A stretch of DNA of 64,000 bases from Parvularcula maris (GCF_024505085.1 NZ_JANIBC010000001.1:310001-374000); one strand, 5' to 3'. Positions 1 to 8,630 are shown, counted from the first letter of the stretch. Notes: generated by a model from the letters alone, not told the origin. Made by a program: numbers and translations.

Positions 1-14
1 AAGGAGGGACCACC

Positions 15-1064
15 ATGCTCAAGCTTCTCACCGGACTGCTCGCCGCCACCGCCATGACCGGCGCGGCCCATGCCCAATCGCCCAGCATCGAGATCGAGGA
101 TTTCTACGGCACCATCGTCCTGGAGCTGCACAGCTCCGGGCCTGTCACGGCGATCAAGTCGGGGCCGGGCGCCGACGAGGTGGAGATCCGCGGCACGAAC
201 CGCGTGCGCATCGACGGCGGCGACGAGATCGACCGCAAGGACTGGTGGAAGGAGTACCAGCGCGAGCGCAAGGGCTTCGGCAATCGCGGGTGGAACGACA
301 CCGACAAGGCAGACCGCACCCTCGAGAAGATGCTCGAAGACCGCCCGACCTTGACCATCACGGCGCCGGAGGGGACCGACATCACCATTGGCGGCAGCGC
401 TTTCAAACTGACCACCGAGGGCGATGCCGGGTCGGTGACGATCACGAACAACATCCACCTCTGGGCCAGGCTGAACGATGCCGAGGAGGCCGACGTCTCG
501 GTGCACGGTTCGGGCTATCTGAAGATGGGTGACATCGCGCGCATGCTCGGCGCCAGCGTTCACGGCTCGGGCGACATCATCGCAGGCGCAGCGCAGAGCG
601 CCGAGCTCAGCGTCCACGGCTCCGGCGACCTCGAGATGGACGGGGTCCGCGAGAGGCTGCGCGCGAGCGTTCACGGCTCGGGCGATCTCAACGTCAAGGA
701 GGTGGGCGGCAGCGCCAAGGCGAACGTCCACGGCTCCGGCGACATCGAGCTCGGCTCGGTGGCCGGCGGGTTCGACGGCAAGGTCCACGGCTCGGGGGAC
801 CTCAAGGTGCGTGAAGTGGCGGGCCGGGTGGACGCCGGTATCCACGGCTCCGGCGACCTCGACATCGACGGCGGCGAGGCGGACGAGCTCACCGTCTCGG
901 TGCACGGCTCCGGCGAGTTCACCTTCCGCGGCACGGCGAAGACCGCCAAGCTACGGAGCTGGGGCAGCGGCGAGATCGAAGTCGCGGAAGTCTCCGGCAG
1001 GGTGGAAGCCAAGGGCAAGAACATCCGCGTCGACGGCCAAAGGATCGGCCGCGACAGCGACTAG
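15..1064 (+). CDS. GIN-domain (DUF2807-like) HGSG-repeat exported protein
   Basis: 349 residues, with an AAGGAGGG ribosome site just upstream of the ATG. Residues 1-20 form a signal peptide ending A-H-A, so the product is exported. From about residue 160 to 300 it carries eight HGSG units (mostly VHGSGDL) spaced about 18-20 residues, then one WGSG unit. This is the parallel beta-solenoid pattern of the putative auto-transporter adhesin head GIN domain (DUF2807). There is no beta-barrel translocator, so autotransport itself is not supported. Family members are periplasmic or surface proteins of unknown role. The function here is unknown; the family call is fairly sure. Confidence 0.75.
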   Translation: MLKLLTGLLAATAMTGAAHAQSPSIEIEDFYGTIVLELHSSGPVTAIKSGPGADEVEIRGTNRVRIDGGDEIDRKDWWKEYQRERKGFGNRGWNDTDKADRTLEKMLEDRPTLTITAPEGTDITIGGSAFKLTTEGDAGSVTITNNIHLWARLNDAEEADVSVHGSGYLKMGDIARMLGASVHGSGDIIAGAAQSAELSVHGSGDLEMDGVRERLRASVHGSGDLNVKEVGGSAKANVHGSGDIELGSVAGGFDGKVHGSGDLKVREVAGRVDAGIHGSGDLDIDGGEADELTVSVHGSGEFTFRGTAKTAKLRSWGSGEIEVAEVSGRVEAKGKNIRVDGQRIGRDSD

Positions 1065-1073
1065 TGCCGCCCC

Positions 1074-1121
1074 GTCATCCCGGAGAGCGCGTCAGCGCTC
1101 ATCTGGGACCATGGTCCACTC
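1074..1121. repeat. Partial TCATCCCGG dispersed palindrome
   Basis: Begins with CGTCATCCCGG and reaches CTGGGACCATGG. This is the left half of a longer palindromic repeat seen complete at 28363, 31507 and 48687. The closing CCGGGATGAC half is missing, so this looks like a truncated copy. Confidence 0.5.
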
Positions 1122-1143
1122 CTCTACGCCTCGGAACGGCGGT

Positions 1144-1373
1144 GTGGGCCAGTTTGAATAAGGGGTTGCAGGTATCCCGCCGAAAGCGGCAGCTAACTCA
1201 TCTCTCCCTCCGGGAGAGATTGACATCTCCGATGTCGAGTGAGGGCGAGTAGGGAACTGAGTAAGGTCTCAAGAACGCCCTCACCCGAAGCCTGCTCACG
1301 CAGCCTTCGACCTCTCCCGGAGGGAGAGGTGAGAAGAGCGCCGGTTCTCTCCAACGATGTTTGACCGACCCAC
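1144..1373. repeat. MITE-like ~230 bp element, copy A
   Basis: The ends are imperfect inverted repeats: GTGGGCCAGTTTGAA on the left and, read on the other strand, GTGGGTCGGTCAAAC on the right. Inside lie two TCTCCC(T)CCGGGAGAGA-type hairpins flanking a middle part with CTCGAGTGAGGGCGA-like and GCCTGCTCACGCAG stretches. A second copy of nearly the same length lies at 46945-47175 in the opposite orientation. It has no transposase gene. It sits directly upstream of efp and may affect its transcription. Confidence 0.7.
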
Positions 1374-1473
1374 TACCGAGATGACGGCGGTGTTGAAGAG
1401 GGTCGGCGTAAGTGGCAGAGGGCGCCTTCAGGTTCACTGCCGCCCCTGCGCGGCTTGCGCAGAAGGCACCCTC

Positions 1474-2037
1474 ATGAAGATCAACGGCAACGAGATCCGC
1501 CCCGGCAACACCATCCAGCACCAGAACACCCTCTGGCGCGCGGTCAAGGTCGAGGCGGTCAAGCCCGGTAAAGGCCCCGCCTACGCCCAGGTGGAGCTCA
1601 AGAACCTCCTCGACGGCAGGAAACTCAACGAGCGCTTCCGCTCTTCCGAGACCGTGGAGCGGGTGCGCCTCGAGCAGAAGGACCATACCTTCCTCTATGC
1701 CGAGGGCGACATGCTGACCTTCATGGACAGCGAGAGCTACGAGCAGGTGCAGATCGCCGAGGACATGATCGGCGACCAGCGCGTCTTCCTCCAGGACGGC
1801 ATGGCGGTCTCCGTCGAGATGCATGAGGGCCGCCCCATCGGCGTGGCCCTGCCCGAGCAGGTCACCCTCAACATCACTGAGACCGAGCCCACGGTGAAGG
1901 GTCAGACGGCGTCCTCCTCCTACAAGCCGGCGATCCTCGAGAACGGCCTGCGGGTCATGGTGCCGCCGCATATCTCATCGGACACGGCGATCATCGTGAA
2001 CACCGAGACCCTGGAGTATGTGAAGCGCGCCGACTGA
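1474..2037 (+). CDS. efp: Elongation factor P
   Basis: 187 residues, the normal length for EF-P. It binds ribosomes stalled at polyproline stretches and helps form the peptide bond. The N-terminal KOW-like domain begins [12 protein letters not shown]. The tip region reads [17 protein letters not shown], with the lysine that is modified in many species. Two OB-fold domains follow and the end is TLEYVKRAD. The frame is open further upstream, but the conserved EF-P start is this ATG, and the extra codons fall in the repeat element. Several products here carry proline runs (for example the one at 22259-23047) and could depend on it. Confidence 0.95.
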   Translation: MKINGNEIRPGNTIQHQNTLWRAVKVEAVKPGKGPAYAQVELKNLLDGRKLNERFRSSETVERVRLEQKDHTFLYAEGDMLTFMDSESYEQVQIAEDMIGDQRVFLQDGMAVSVEMHEGRPIGVALPEQVTLNITETEPTVKGQTASSSYKPAILENGLRVMVPPHISSDTAIIVNTETLEYVKRAD

Positions 2038-2168
2038 GCTTCGCGAGCGGCCTGGCCGCAGCATCGCTTCTGCGGCGAGCCGATCGGGCGTCTGGCGCGC
2101 GACACAGAGCGAGCTAGGCGCGGCTGATCATAAGTGTTACCCTGCCGTTAAGAACGCCGGGGGGCGCC

Positions 2169-2582
2169 ATGATGATACTTTTGCTGCTCGCGATGCTATC
2201 GGCTCAGACCGCCGACGAAGCGCCCGAGATCGTGAGCGAGGCCTTGCCTAGCGTCGAGGAGCTGGGCTTCGAGAAGCTGACCGGTGACTTCGACGGCGAC
2301 GGCGAGGAAGACGAGGCCGCCGCCCATCAGACCGGCAGCGGCGTGCAGATGACCCTGCGGCTGAGCTCCCTTGAAGAGCCGCTGGTCCACGACCTCGGCG
2401 TCGATACGCTGGAAGGCCTTTCCTGGGCTGTGGTCGAGGTGGAGGCTCCCTTCTGCGCTGAGGAGGACCCGAGCCTCTGTCCGCCCAAAGTCGACATGAT
2501 CGAGATCACACCCAGGGACGGCGAGCCCTTCCTCCTCGCATGGGACGGCGAGGCTCTGGAGACGCTCTTTCCCGATAGCTGA
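2169..2582 (+). CDS. Small exported protein with an FG-GAP/VCBS-like Asp motif
   Basis: 137 residues with a short hydrophobic leader (MMILLLLAMLSA), consistent with export. After the leader comes GDFDGDGEEDEAA, the calcium-binding-loop-like DxDGDGxxD pattern of FG-GAP/VCBS repeats. Two cysteines (FCAEEDPSLCPP) could form a disulfide. The protein is very acidic. A ribosome site GGGGGCGCC precedes the ATG. I do not recognise a specific family. The neighbours, efp and a membrane protein, give no functional clue. It is probably real, given codon bias, leader and start context. Confidence 0.65.
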   Translation: MMILLLLAMLSAQTADEAPEIVSEALPSVEELGFEKLTGDFDGDGEEDEAAAHQTGSGVQMTLRLSSLEEPLVHDLGVDTLEGLSWAVVEVEAPFCAEEDPSLCPPKVDMIEITPRDGEPFLLAWDGEALETLFPDS

Positions 2583-2698
2583 GCGCCCGCCCTTGAAGCC
2601 GAGGGCGCGGGACCTCACTTTTTCTCCACGTTTAAGTAAGGCTGTGTTAGGGTAACGAGATCGGCTCCGGGCAGGGGCCTTCGAAGGATGGATCAAGG

Positions 2699-3199
2699 GT
2701 GGCAAAGGCCGAACGAGCGGCGATGACGGCAGCGGTAGTGGGCGCCGCCGCATCCCATGGTCAGGTGCCGCAGGGAAGGAAGTTCGAGATGTTCACCATG
2801 TTTCCGCTCCTGGCGCTCAGCCTTCTGGCCTACGCCCTGATCTCGCTGGCTACCGGCGGCTCGGCCTGGGCCGGTTCCGAGCTGGTGACCCTGGCCATGG
2901 CCTCCGGCGAGGACTGGCTGATCACCGGCGGCGACCTGTTCGTCTTCGTCTCCCTCTTCCTCCTCTTCATCGAGGTGTTGCGCTCCACCAAGACGGGCAC
3001 CGAATCGATCTTGAACCACGCCTTCTCGGCGGTTCTGTCGATCGCCTGCGTGGTGGTCTTCATGATGGTGCCGATGTTCGCGACGTCCACCTTCTTTGTC
3101 CTGGTGCTGATGACGCTCCTCGACTTCATGGCGGGCTTCATGGTGACCACCCTGGCCGCGCGCCGCGACTTCGGCATCTCCGGCGGCGTCACGGGGTAG
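2699..3199 (+). CDS. Four-helix membrane protein of unknown function
   Basis: The body (from residue 31) has about four hydrophobic helices: MFTMFPLLALSLLAYALISL, then segments around DLFVFVSLFLLF, FSAVLSIACVVVFMMVPMFA and FFVLVLMTLLDFMAGFMV. This matches a small inner-membrane protein. The start is uncertain. The frame opens at a GTG at 2699, but an ATG at 2789 has a much better ribosome site (GGAAGGAAG eight bases before it) and gives 136 residues starting right before helix 1. I keep the longer span but favour 2789. The family is not recognised. Confidence 0.65.
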   Translation: MAKAERAAMTAAVVGAAASHGQVPQGRKFEMFTMFPLLALSLLAYALISLATGGSAWAGSELVTLAMASGEDWLITGGDLFVFVSLFLLFIEVLRSTKTGTESILNHAFSAVLSIACVVVFMMVPMFATSTFFVLVLMTLLDFMAGFMVTTLAARRDFGISGGVTG

Positions 3200-3312
3200 C
3201 GGGACGCCAATTCCTAGCGAGGCTTAAACGCGCGCTTCAGCGTTTTTTCACGCTGATGATCTAGTGTGTTCTCACGCCGCGATGCCGCGCGGCGGTGTGG
3301 AACGCTTGAGTT

Positions 3313-5031
3313 ATGTCGCTTCATTCGCCCTTCGCCGTTGGTCCGGATACGGTTCGCTTTGCCCTCGAAGCCTCGGGGCAGGCCATGTTCGAGTTCGACC
3401 CGGCCAAGGGGGAGGTCTCCTGGGCCGACCCTCAGCAAGCGGGAGACCTTCTGGGTAAGGAGGGGCCTGCAACCTCATCGTGCTACGACCAGCTTCTGTC
3501 CATGATCACCCCGGAGAGCGCTGCGGCACGCGCCGCAGAGGTGGAAGCCGCCAAGCGAGACGGGCGCTCCTACACCACCGAGTTCACCGTCACCGAGATC
3601 TCCGGCCGTCGCCGCTGGTTCGAAGAACGCGGCACCTGGATGAAGATCGGCGACCGCACGCTGATGGTCGGCGTGCTGCGTAGGATTGACGCACAGAAGG
3701 AGCGCGAGGCTCAGCTCACCTACATGGCCGGTCACGACGAGATGACCGGCATGCTCAACCGCGCCCGCATGAAGAACGCCCTCGAGAACGCGCTCGATAC
3801 GGTGGGCGACGGCGAGGGCTCGGCCTTCTATCTCGTCGGCATCGACAATGTCGGCGGCATCAATGTCAGCTTCGGCTTCGAGGCGGCGGACGAGGTGATC
3901 TCCTCCGTGGCCAAACGCTTCGAGAGCGTCCTGTCCAGCGACGTTGTCTGCGGCCGCGTTGCGGGCACGAAGTTCGGTATCCTCGCCCGAGGCCGCTCGC
4001 CCGAGATCATCCGTGCCCGCGCCATCGAGCTTCTCAACGCGGTACGTCAGGACGTGATCCAGACCAGAAGCGGCTCGATCGCGGCCTCGGTCTGCATCGG
4101 CGTGGTGCCCCTCGGCGCAGAGCAGGGGTCGGCGGACGCTGCCATGGCCCAGGCCGAAGCGGCGCTCGACCAGGCCCGCCAGAGCGGCCCGGCAAGCTGG
4201 TCGCTCTTCTCCGATCACACCGATCCCGTCTCCACCCGGCACCGCGACAGCGAGATGTCGGACACGATCCTCTCGGCACTGAACGACCGCCGGGTTTCGA
4301 TCGCCTTCCAGCCGATCGTCCGCGATACGGACAGCCCTTGGAAGAAGCACGAGTGCCTCATCCGCCTCGACAGCGAGGACGGCGAGGAGATCGCGGCGCC
4401 CAACTTCGTCGCCTCCGCCGAGCGCCTGGGCCTCATCCACCTGCTCGACCGCCGCGTCCTGGAGCTTGCCTGCCGCGCCCTGACCCGCGAGCCCGAGATC
4501 GAGCTCGCCGTGAACGTCTCGTGGGAGACGGTCAAGGATCCGGTGTGGGCGGACGGCTATATCGGCCACCTCCGCGCCAACGCCCATGTGGCCGAGCGTC
4601 TGACCATCGAGCTCACCGAGACCCGCATCGTCGATGCCATCGAGGCCTCGGAGGAGTTCGTGGCCCGGATCAAGGGCCTCGGCGCCAAGTTCGCCCTCGA
4701 TGATTTCGGCGCGGGCTACACCTCGTTCCGCAACCTCAAGGCGCTCGACATCGACATTCTGAAGATCGACGGTTCGTTCATCACCGGTCTCGCCCAATCG
4801 CGCGAGAACCAGCTCTTCGTCCGTACCCTGGTCGATCTGGCCCGGAACTTCGAGATGCAGACCGTCGCCGAGTGGGTCGACAACGAGCAGGACGCCCGTA
4901 TCCTCAAGGCGCTCGGCGTGGACTACCTGCAGGGCTTCTTCATCTCCAAACCGACCCGCCGCCCCGAATGGACCGAGCGGGAGGAGGTCCTCGCTCAGTC
5001 TACGGAAGCGATGAAGCGCCCCGCCCTCTGA
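3313..5031 (+). CDS. PAS-GGDEF-EAL protein, probable c-di-GMP phosphodiesterase
   Basis: 572 residues with no membrane segment. Residues 10-125 are PAS-like. A diguanylate-cyclase domain (about 135-290) begins GHDEMTGMLNR, but its signature loop reads AGTKF instead of GGDEF, so cyclase activity should be lost. The EAL domain (about 310-560) keeps most catalytic parts: ECL in place of EAL, the Asn of VNVSW, ELTE, the DDFGAGYTS loop, the Lys of LKIDGSF, the Glu of AEWVD and QGFF. It is therefore likely to hydrolyse cyclic di-GMP, with the GGDEF part as a sensor. Its 3' end overlaps the convergent hydrolase gene by 37 bases. Confidence 0.88.
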   Translation: MSLHSPFAVGPDTVRFALEASGQAMFEFDPAKGEVSWADPQQAGDLLGKEGPATSSCYDQLLSMITPESAAARAAEVEAAKRDGRSYTTEFTVTEISGRRRWFEERGTWMKIGDRTLMVGVLRRIDAQKEREAQLTYMAGHDEMTGMLNRARMKNALENALDTVGDGEGSAFYLVGIDNVGGINVSFGFEAADEVISSVAKRFESVLSSDVVCGRVAGTKFGILARGRSPEIIRARAIELLNAVRQDVIQTRSGSIAASVCIGVVPLGAEQGSADAAMAQAEAALDQARQSGPASWSLFSDHTDPVSTRHRDSEMSDTILSALNDRRVSIAFQPIVRDTDSPWKKHECLIRLDSEDGEEIAAPNFVASAERLGLIHLLDRRVLELACRALTREPEIELAVNVSWETVKDPVWADGYIGHLRANAHVAERLTIELTETRIVDAIEASEEFVARIKGLGAKFALDDFGAGYTSFRNLKALDIDILKIDGSFITGLAQSRENQLFVRTLVDLARNFEMQTVAEWVDNEQDARILKALGVDYLQGFFISKPTRRPEWTEREEVLAQSTEAMKRPAL

Positions 5032-5825
5032 ACCGAGCGAAGGCCAGGCTCGTAGACGTCGGCGAAGAGTTCTTCCATGTGGAAGCCATCCCGCTCGCAC
5101 AAGGTGACCGCCGCTCCTGCAGCTTCTGCATGGCGTGCGAAGACGCGGGAGTCGTCCAGCAGCACTTCGTCGGTCCCGACGCTGATCAAACTGGGTGGTA
5201 GGTCGGAAAGGTCACGCAGAACGAGGGTCTGATCGGGATCACCCGGTTCGATCTCGCCGAAAACGAGACGGGCCAGGCGCCTGTCGTCATCATCGTCCAC
5301 CATCGCATCGCGCTCACCGTTGGCCTTCCTCGTTGCCGTCAGACGGTCGTCCCGTAGGGTGTTGGGGGAGAAAGCGACGCAAAGACAGGGATCGGCCTCC
5401 AGAGCCGCGATGAGGGCGAGATGTCCGCCTGCACTGTCTCCGGCGACGCCAACGGATCCCTCGTCCCTCAGCCTGCGGAATACGGACAGCGCCGCCTGCT
5501 TCTGGGCAGGCCAGGGGTGCTCCGGAGCCTTGGGATAGTCGAGGGCGATCACTTCGGCACCCGCCGCTCGGGCTAGTTGTCTGCATAAGGAGCGGTGGGT
5601 GGAAGGCGAGCCGAAGACATAGCCGCCGCCTGGAAAATAGAGGATGCGCCGAGGCCCTTCCCCGAAGCGTAAGGCGGGATAGCCTTCGATCTCGTCCCGC
5701 TCTCCCTCCGCTGCGTGCTTCGTAGCGACCGATGCCAAACGCTCGAAACCCTCGCGCATCTCCTCCGGGGTATCGCCCATGGGGCAGGAGGCGATGTGCT
5801 GCTTGAGTTCGTCAGTGCTCAGCAC
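4995..5825 (-). CDS. Alpha/beta hydrolase of the hormone-sensitive lipase family
   Basis: 276 residues from a GTG at 5825 that overlaps the end of kdsB by 14 bases, so it is probably co-translated. Oxyanion motif FPGGGYVFGS (HGGG with Pro for His), nucleophile elbow VGVAGDSAGGHLAL, acid Asp in SVGTDEVLLDD and His in DGFHMEE all fit a family IV esterase/lipase. The substrate cannot be told from sequence. It is the last gene of a minus-strand run galE-like, VanZ-like, kdsB, hydrolase. Its last 37 bases overlap the oppositely oriented EAL gene. The frame stays open upstream of the GTG, but that part is antisense-like and unlikely to be used. Confidence 0.85.
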   Translation of the reverse strand: MLSTDELKQHIASCPMGDTPEEMREGFERLASVATKHAAEGERDEIEGYPALRFGEGPRRILYFPGGGYVFGSPSTHRSLCRQLARAAGAEVIALDYPKAPEHPWPAQKQAALSVFRRLRDEGSVGVAGDSAGGHLALIAALEADPCLCVAFSPNTLRDDRLTATRKANGERDAMVDDDDDRRLARLVFGEIEPGDPDQTLVLRDLSDLPPSLISVGTDEVLLDDSRVFARHAEAAGAAVTLCERDGFHMEELFADVYEPGLRSVQRAGRFIASVD

Positions 5826-6561
5826 GGTAGCGCCCGACGAATGCGTCGTAGTCCTCTTTGGTGTCGATACCGGGGGCAGCGCCCTCCACCATGAAGACGC
5901 CGATGCTCTCACCCATCTCCAGGGCAGTGAGCTGCTCGAGGCTCTCGGTCACCGCCAGAGAGGAGGGTTCGGTGGCTGCGAACCATGCCAGGCCTTCGGG
6001 AGAGAAGGCGTAGAGACCGATATGCATGAGGGGGCGGTGATCCCTAGTGCGCGGAAACGGCAGGACGGAACGCGAGAAATAGAGCGCGCGGCTTGCTCCG
6101 CCTTCGATCCGTGTCGTGATGAGCTTCACAGTGTTGGGGTTGAGGGGGTCGAGACCGTCCGGCCAGGGACAGGCCAGGGTAGAGAGAAGAGGCGGCCTGC
6201 TCCCTTGCAGGAGCCCCAGATGCCCCTCGATCAGAGCGCTGATATTGCCGGGTACGACCTCAGGCTCATCGCCCTGGCAGTTGACGACGATGCTGGCCTC
6301 ACGCCCCTTCGCCGCCGCCGCCACCCGGAGCGTGCCCGAGGGGAGGGCAGGGTCGGTCATCACCACCTCGGCGCCGAAACCCTTGGCCGCCGCTTCGATC
6401 TCTTCGTGGTCGGTGGCGATGAGGACATCGGCGCCCTCCACCTTCAGGCAGGCTTCATAGGTATGCTGAATGAGCGGCTTGCCGGTCTCGGCGAGGAGCA
6501 TCTTACCCTTCAGCCGCTCGGAGCCGTAGCGGGCGGGGATGACGATCAGCGGCTTGGCCAT
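5812..6561 (-). CDS. kdsB: 3-deoxy-manno-octulosonate cytidylyltransferase (CMP-KDO synthetase)
   Basis: 249 residues, the normal length. It activates KDO with CTP for lipopolysaccharide core synthesis in the cytoplasm. Signatures are the N-terminal nucleotide-binding IPARYGSERLKGKML, NCQGDEPEV, LYFSRSVLPFPR, HIGLYAFS and the C-terminal PGIDTKEDY. The start overlaps the upstream VanZ-like gene by 16 bases and the end overlaps the hydrolase gene, so it sits in a tightly coupled minus-strand operon with envelope-related neighbours. Confidence 0.95.
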   Translation of the reverse strand: MAKPLIVIPARYGSERLKGKMLLAETGKPLIQHTYEACLKVEGADVLIATDHEEIEAAAKGFGAEVVMTDPALPSGTLRVAAAAKGREASIVVNCQGDEPEVVPGNISALIEGHLGLLQGSRPPLLSTLACPWPDGLDPLNPNTVKLITTRIEGGASRALYFSRSVLPFPRTRDHRPLMHIGLYAFSPEGLAWFAATEPSSLAVTESLEQLTALEMGESIGVFMVEGAAPGIDTKEDYDAFVGRYRAEH

Positions 6562-6950
6562 GGAAGAAGTCCCGAGGTGGTGGTGCGAAGGGTGAGATAG
6601 GCCGCGCTGCCCGCCAGGGCACCCAACCCGTCGGCGAGAAGGTCACTCCAGGTGGCGGTGCGCAGGGGCACGAAGAGCTGGCCGATCTCCATCAGCCCGC
6701 CATAGGCCGTCGCGAGGACGATGACGGGCAGGAGCCTTCTCGGCCAGCGGAGCAGGCTGACGAAGGCGAGGGCGGCATAGGCGAGGAAGTGGCCGATCTT
6801 GTCGTAGGCTTCCGGATCGCCGACCAGCATCTTCGCCGCCATGCGCAGGAGCGGCATGCCGCCGCTGCTGTCGGGCGAGGCGGGGGAGAGGGAGAGAAAG
6901 GTGACGATGATCGCGACGATCGCCACCAGTGCCGAGGACAACGATCGCAC
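6546..6950 (-). CDS. VanZ-like membrane protein
   Basis: 134 residues with an N-terminal hydrophobic helix and about three more. The core DKIGHFLAYAALAF, then YGGLMEIGQLFVP and TWSDLLADGLGALAG, is the VanZ-like family signature. The family is named after a teicoplanin-resistance protein but is of unknown biochemical role in most bacteria. It overlaps kdsB downstream by 16 bases and is separated from the galE-like gene upstream by one base, so it is in the same operon. Confidence 0.85.
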   Translation of the reverse strand: MRSLSSALVAIVAIIVTFLSLSPASPDSSGGMPLLRMAAKMLVGDPEAYDKIGHFLAYAALAFVSLLRWPRRLLPVIVLATAYGGLMEIGQLFVPLRTATWSDLLADGLGALAGSAAYLTLRTTTSGLLPWPSR

Positions 6951-6951
6951 G

Positions 6952-7935
6952 CTAGGCGTTCTCTAAGGGCGCGGTGCCGTGCTGGCGCTCCCAGTCGATG
7001 GCGGTGCGGATGATCAGGTCGAGATCGTTGTAGCGGGGCCGCCACCCCATGACCGAGCGGATGGCCCCGGTATCGGCGATGAGCTGCGCCGGATCCCCTT
7101 CGCGGCGGCCCTCATAGGTGACGGGCAGCGGCTTGCCGGTGACGCGCTCGACCGACTGGACCACGTCCTGGACGGAGACCCCTTCGCCGTAGCCGCAGTT
7201 GAGGACGGCGGATGCGCCGCCTTTTCTAAGATAGAGGACGGCGGCGAGATGGGCGTCGGCCACGTCGGCGACATGGACGTAGTCCCTGACTGCGGTGCCG
7301 TCTGGGGTGTCGTAGTCGCTGCCATAGATGCGCAAGGGGCCTTCCCGGCTGCCCACGGCGATCTTGATGGCGGCGGTGATAAGGTGCTTCGGCGCATCCG
7401 CCTCGCCCACCCGGCCATCGAGATCGGCCCCGGCGGCGTTGAAGTAGCGCAGCGTGACCTGGGGGATGCCGTGGCCGCGGCAGACCTCGGTGACCAGGCG
7501 CTCGGACGCTGCCGACGCGGCCCCTTGCGGGCTGATGGGGGCAAGATCGGCACTCTCAGGCACGGGGTTCCTGGCGGGCATGCCGTAGACCGAAGCGGTG
7601 GAGGAGAGAATGAAGCGGCGCTGGCCAGGCGCTTCGGCGGTCGCTCTCAGGACCGACATGAGCGGGCAGAGGATCGTCTCGAAGGCGTCGAGCGGGTCCT
7701 TCAGCGAGTTCGCCACCGTGCCCCGGCGGGGGAAGTGGATGACATCGGTCACCTCCCGCTCGGCGAACGCCTTGGTCACGGCTTCGGCGCTGTTGAGGTC
7801 GAGCTGCACGATCCCGCTGGCCGCGTCATCGCGACTGCTGTCGAATCCGATGAAATCCACGCCCCGGTCGGCCAGGGTAAGCAGCATCTGCCGCCCCTCA
7901 TAGCTGTCAGCACCCATCACGGCGATCAGCGACAT
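6952..7935 (-). CDS. GalE-like NAD-dependent epimerase, catalytic YxxxK missing
   Basis: 327 residues, the length of UDP-glucose 4-epimerase. Family parts are clear: SSTASVYGMP, TLRYFNAAGAD, GSDYDTPDGTAVRDYVHV, NCGYGEGVSVQDVV and the C-terminal MGWRPRYNDLD. However, the site that should read PYGxxK reads SPQGAASAASE, so the catalytic Tyr is Gln and the Lys is Ser. The N-terminal NAD motif is also altered (GADSYEG for GGxGYIG). I infer it is either a non-catalytic paralog or an enzyme with a changed mechanism, so I give no gene symbol. It is first in the operon with the VanZ-like gene, kdsB and the hydrolase. Confidence 0.85.
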   Translation of the reverse strand: MSLIAVMGADSYEGRQMLLTLADRGVDFIGFDSSRDDAASGIVQLDLNSAEAVTKAFAEREVTDVIHFPRRGTVANSLKDPLDAFETILCPLMSVLRATAEAPGQRRFILSSTASVYGMPARNPVPESADLAPISPQGAASAASERLVTEVCRGHGIPQVTLRYFNAAGADLDGRVGEADAPKHLITAAIKIAVGSREGPLRIYGSDYDTPDGTAVRDYVHVADVADAHLAAVLYLRKGGASAVLNCGYGEGVSVQDVVQSVERVTGKPLPVTYEGRREGDPAQLIADTGAIRSVMGWRPRYNDLDLIIRTAIDWERQHGTAPLENA

Positions 7936-8037
7936 GCCCAGTCCTCGGTATCAATGAGCCGCGAAGAGACGTGGCCTGTTTCAGCGCCCAGGAAAAGAGG
8001 CAAGGTCAGAGCCTACGTCGTTTTGAAAGGGAACGTG

Positions 8038-8121
8038 CCGTAGGGCGGCCAGCCGCTGGCCGCGTTCGGTGCGCCCTCGCCAGCATCCCGCGGCCAGCCC
8101 CTCCGGACCTGACCGCCCTAC
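8038..8121. repeat. GTAGGGCGG-ended inverted repeat
   Basis: Starts with GTAGGGCGGCC and ends with GACCGCCCTAC, with further short complementary stretches (GGCCAGC/GCTGGCC) inside. It has the same outer arms as the 8631-8709 palindrome, so both appear to be copies of one REP-like family. Confidence 0.5.
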
Positions 8122-8145
8122 AGGTGTGGTCCTCGCCTCTCCCCC

Positions 8146-8179
8146 GTCATCCCGGATAGCCTTCGGCTTCCGGGATGAC
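8146..8179. repeat. Short TCATCCCGG palindrome
   Basis: Arms GTCATCCCGGA (8146-8156) and TCCGGGATGAC (8169-8179) pair perfectly over 11 bases around a 12-base loop. This is the minimal form of the dispersed repeat found at 28363, 31507 and 48687. Confidence 0.6.
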
Positions 8180-8630
8180 GGCGGGGGGGGAGAGGCAGAA
8201 ACGCCGAAGCGCCCGCCCACGGTCGGTTGTCAGCTGGTCCGGGGTGTTCCGCGCGCCTCGTTGCCGAAGCGAGGGAAAAGAGTGTGTTCTGTGCTTCCGC
8301 ATGATCGGCTCCGTTCGGTGCGCTTACGCGGCCTTCGGCCACGGTCACCCCTCGCCGATACGAAGCGCGCGGTATGGCGGACCTCGGAAGTCTCCGAGCG
8401 GGGGGCCAATCCTTAGCTCACCGCGGGTGGCTGCCTTGATCCTCTGGCTGCGTTAACCGGACGCACCAGCTCGCTACCCCGAAAGGACACCAACACCCGC
8501 CGCAGCGACAAGCAGGAAGGTCAGGCGCCGTTCGTCGGGCGATCGCCTTCAGCGCTCGCTGGTCCTCCTCACCCCCGGTCTTGCCGCAACGAAGGTGTTG
8601 TAGGGGATAAGGGAGCGGCGTGGATAAGTC

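Noticed and set aside
1198-1971. 257-codon minus-strand open frame
   Set aside because: Antisense to efp and the repeat element; no family motifs; caused by high GC.
3475-5100. 541-codon minus-strand open frame
   Set aside because: Mirror of the GGDEF-EAL gene; low-complexity Arg/Gly/Asp-rich product.
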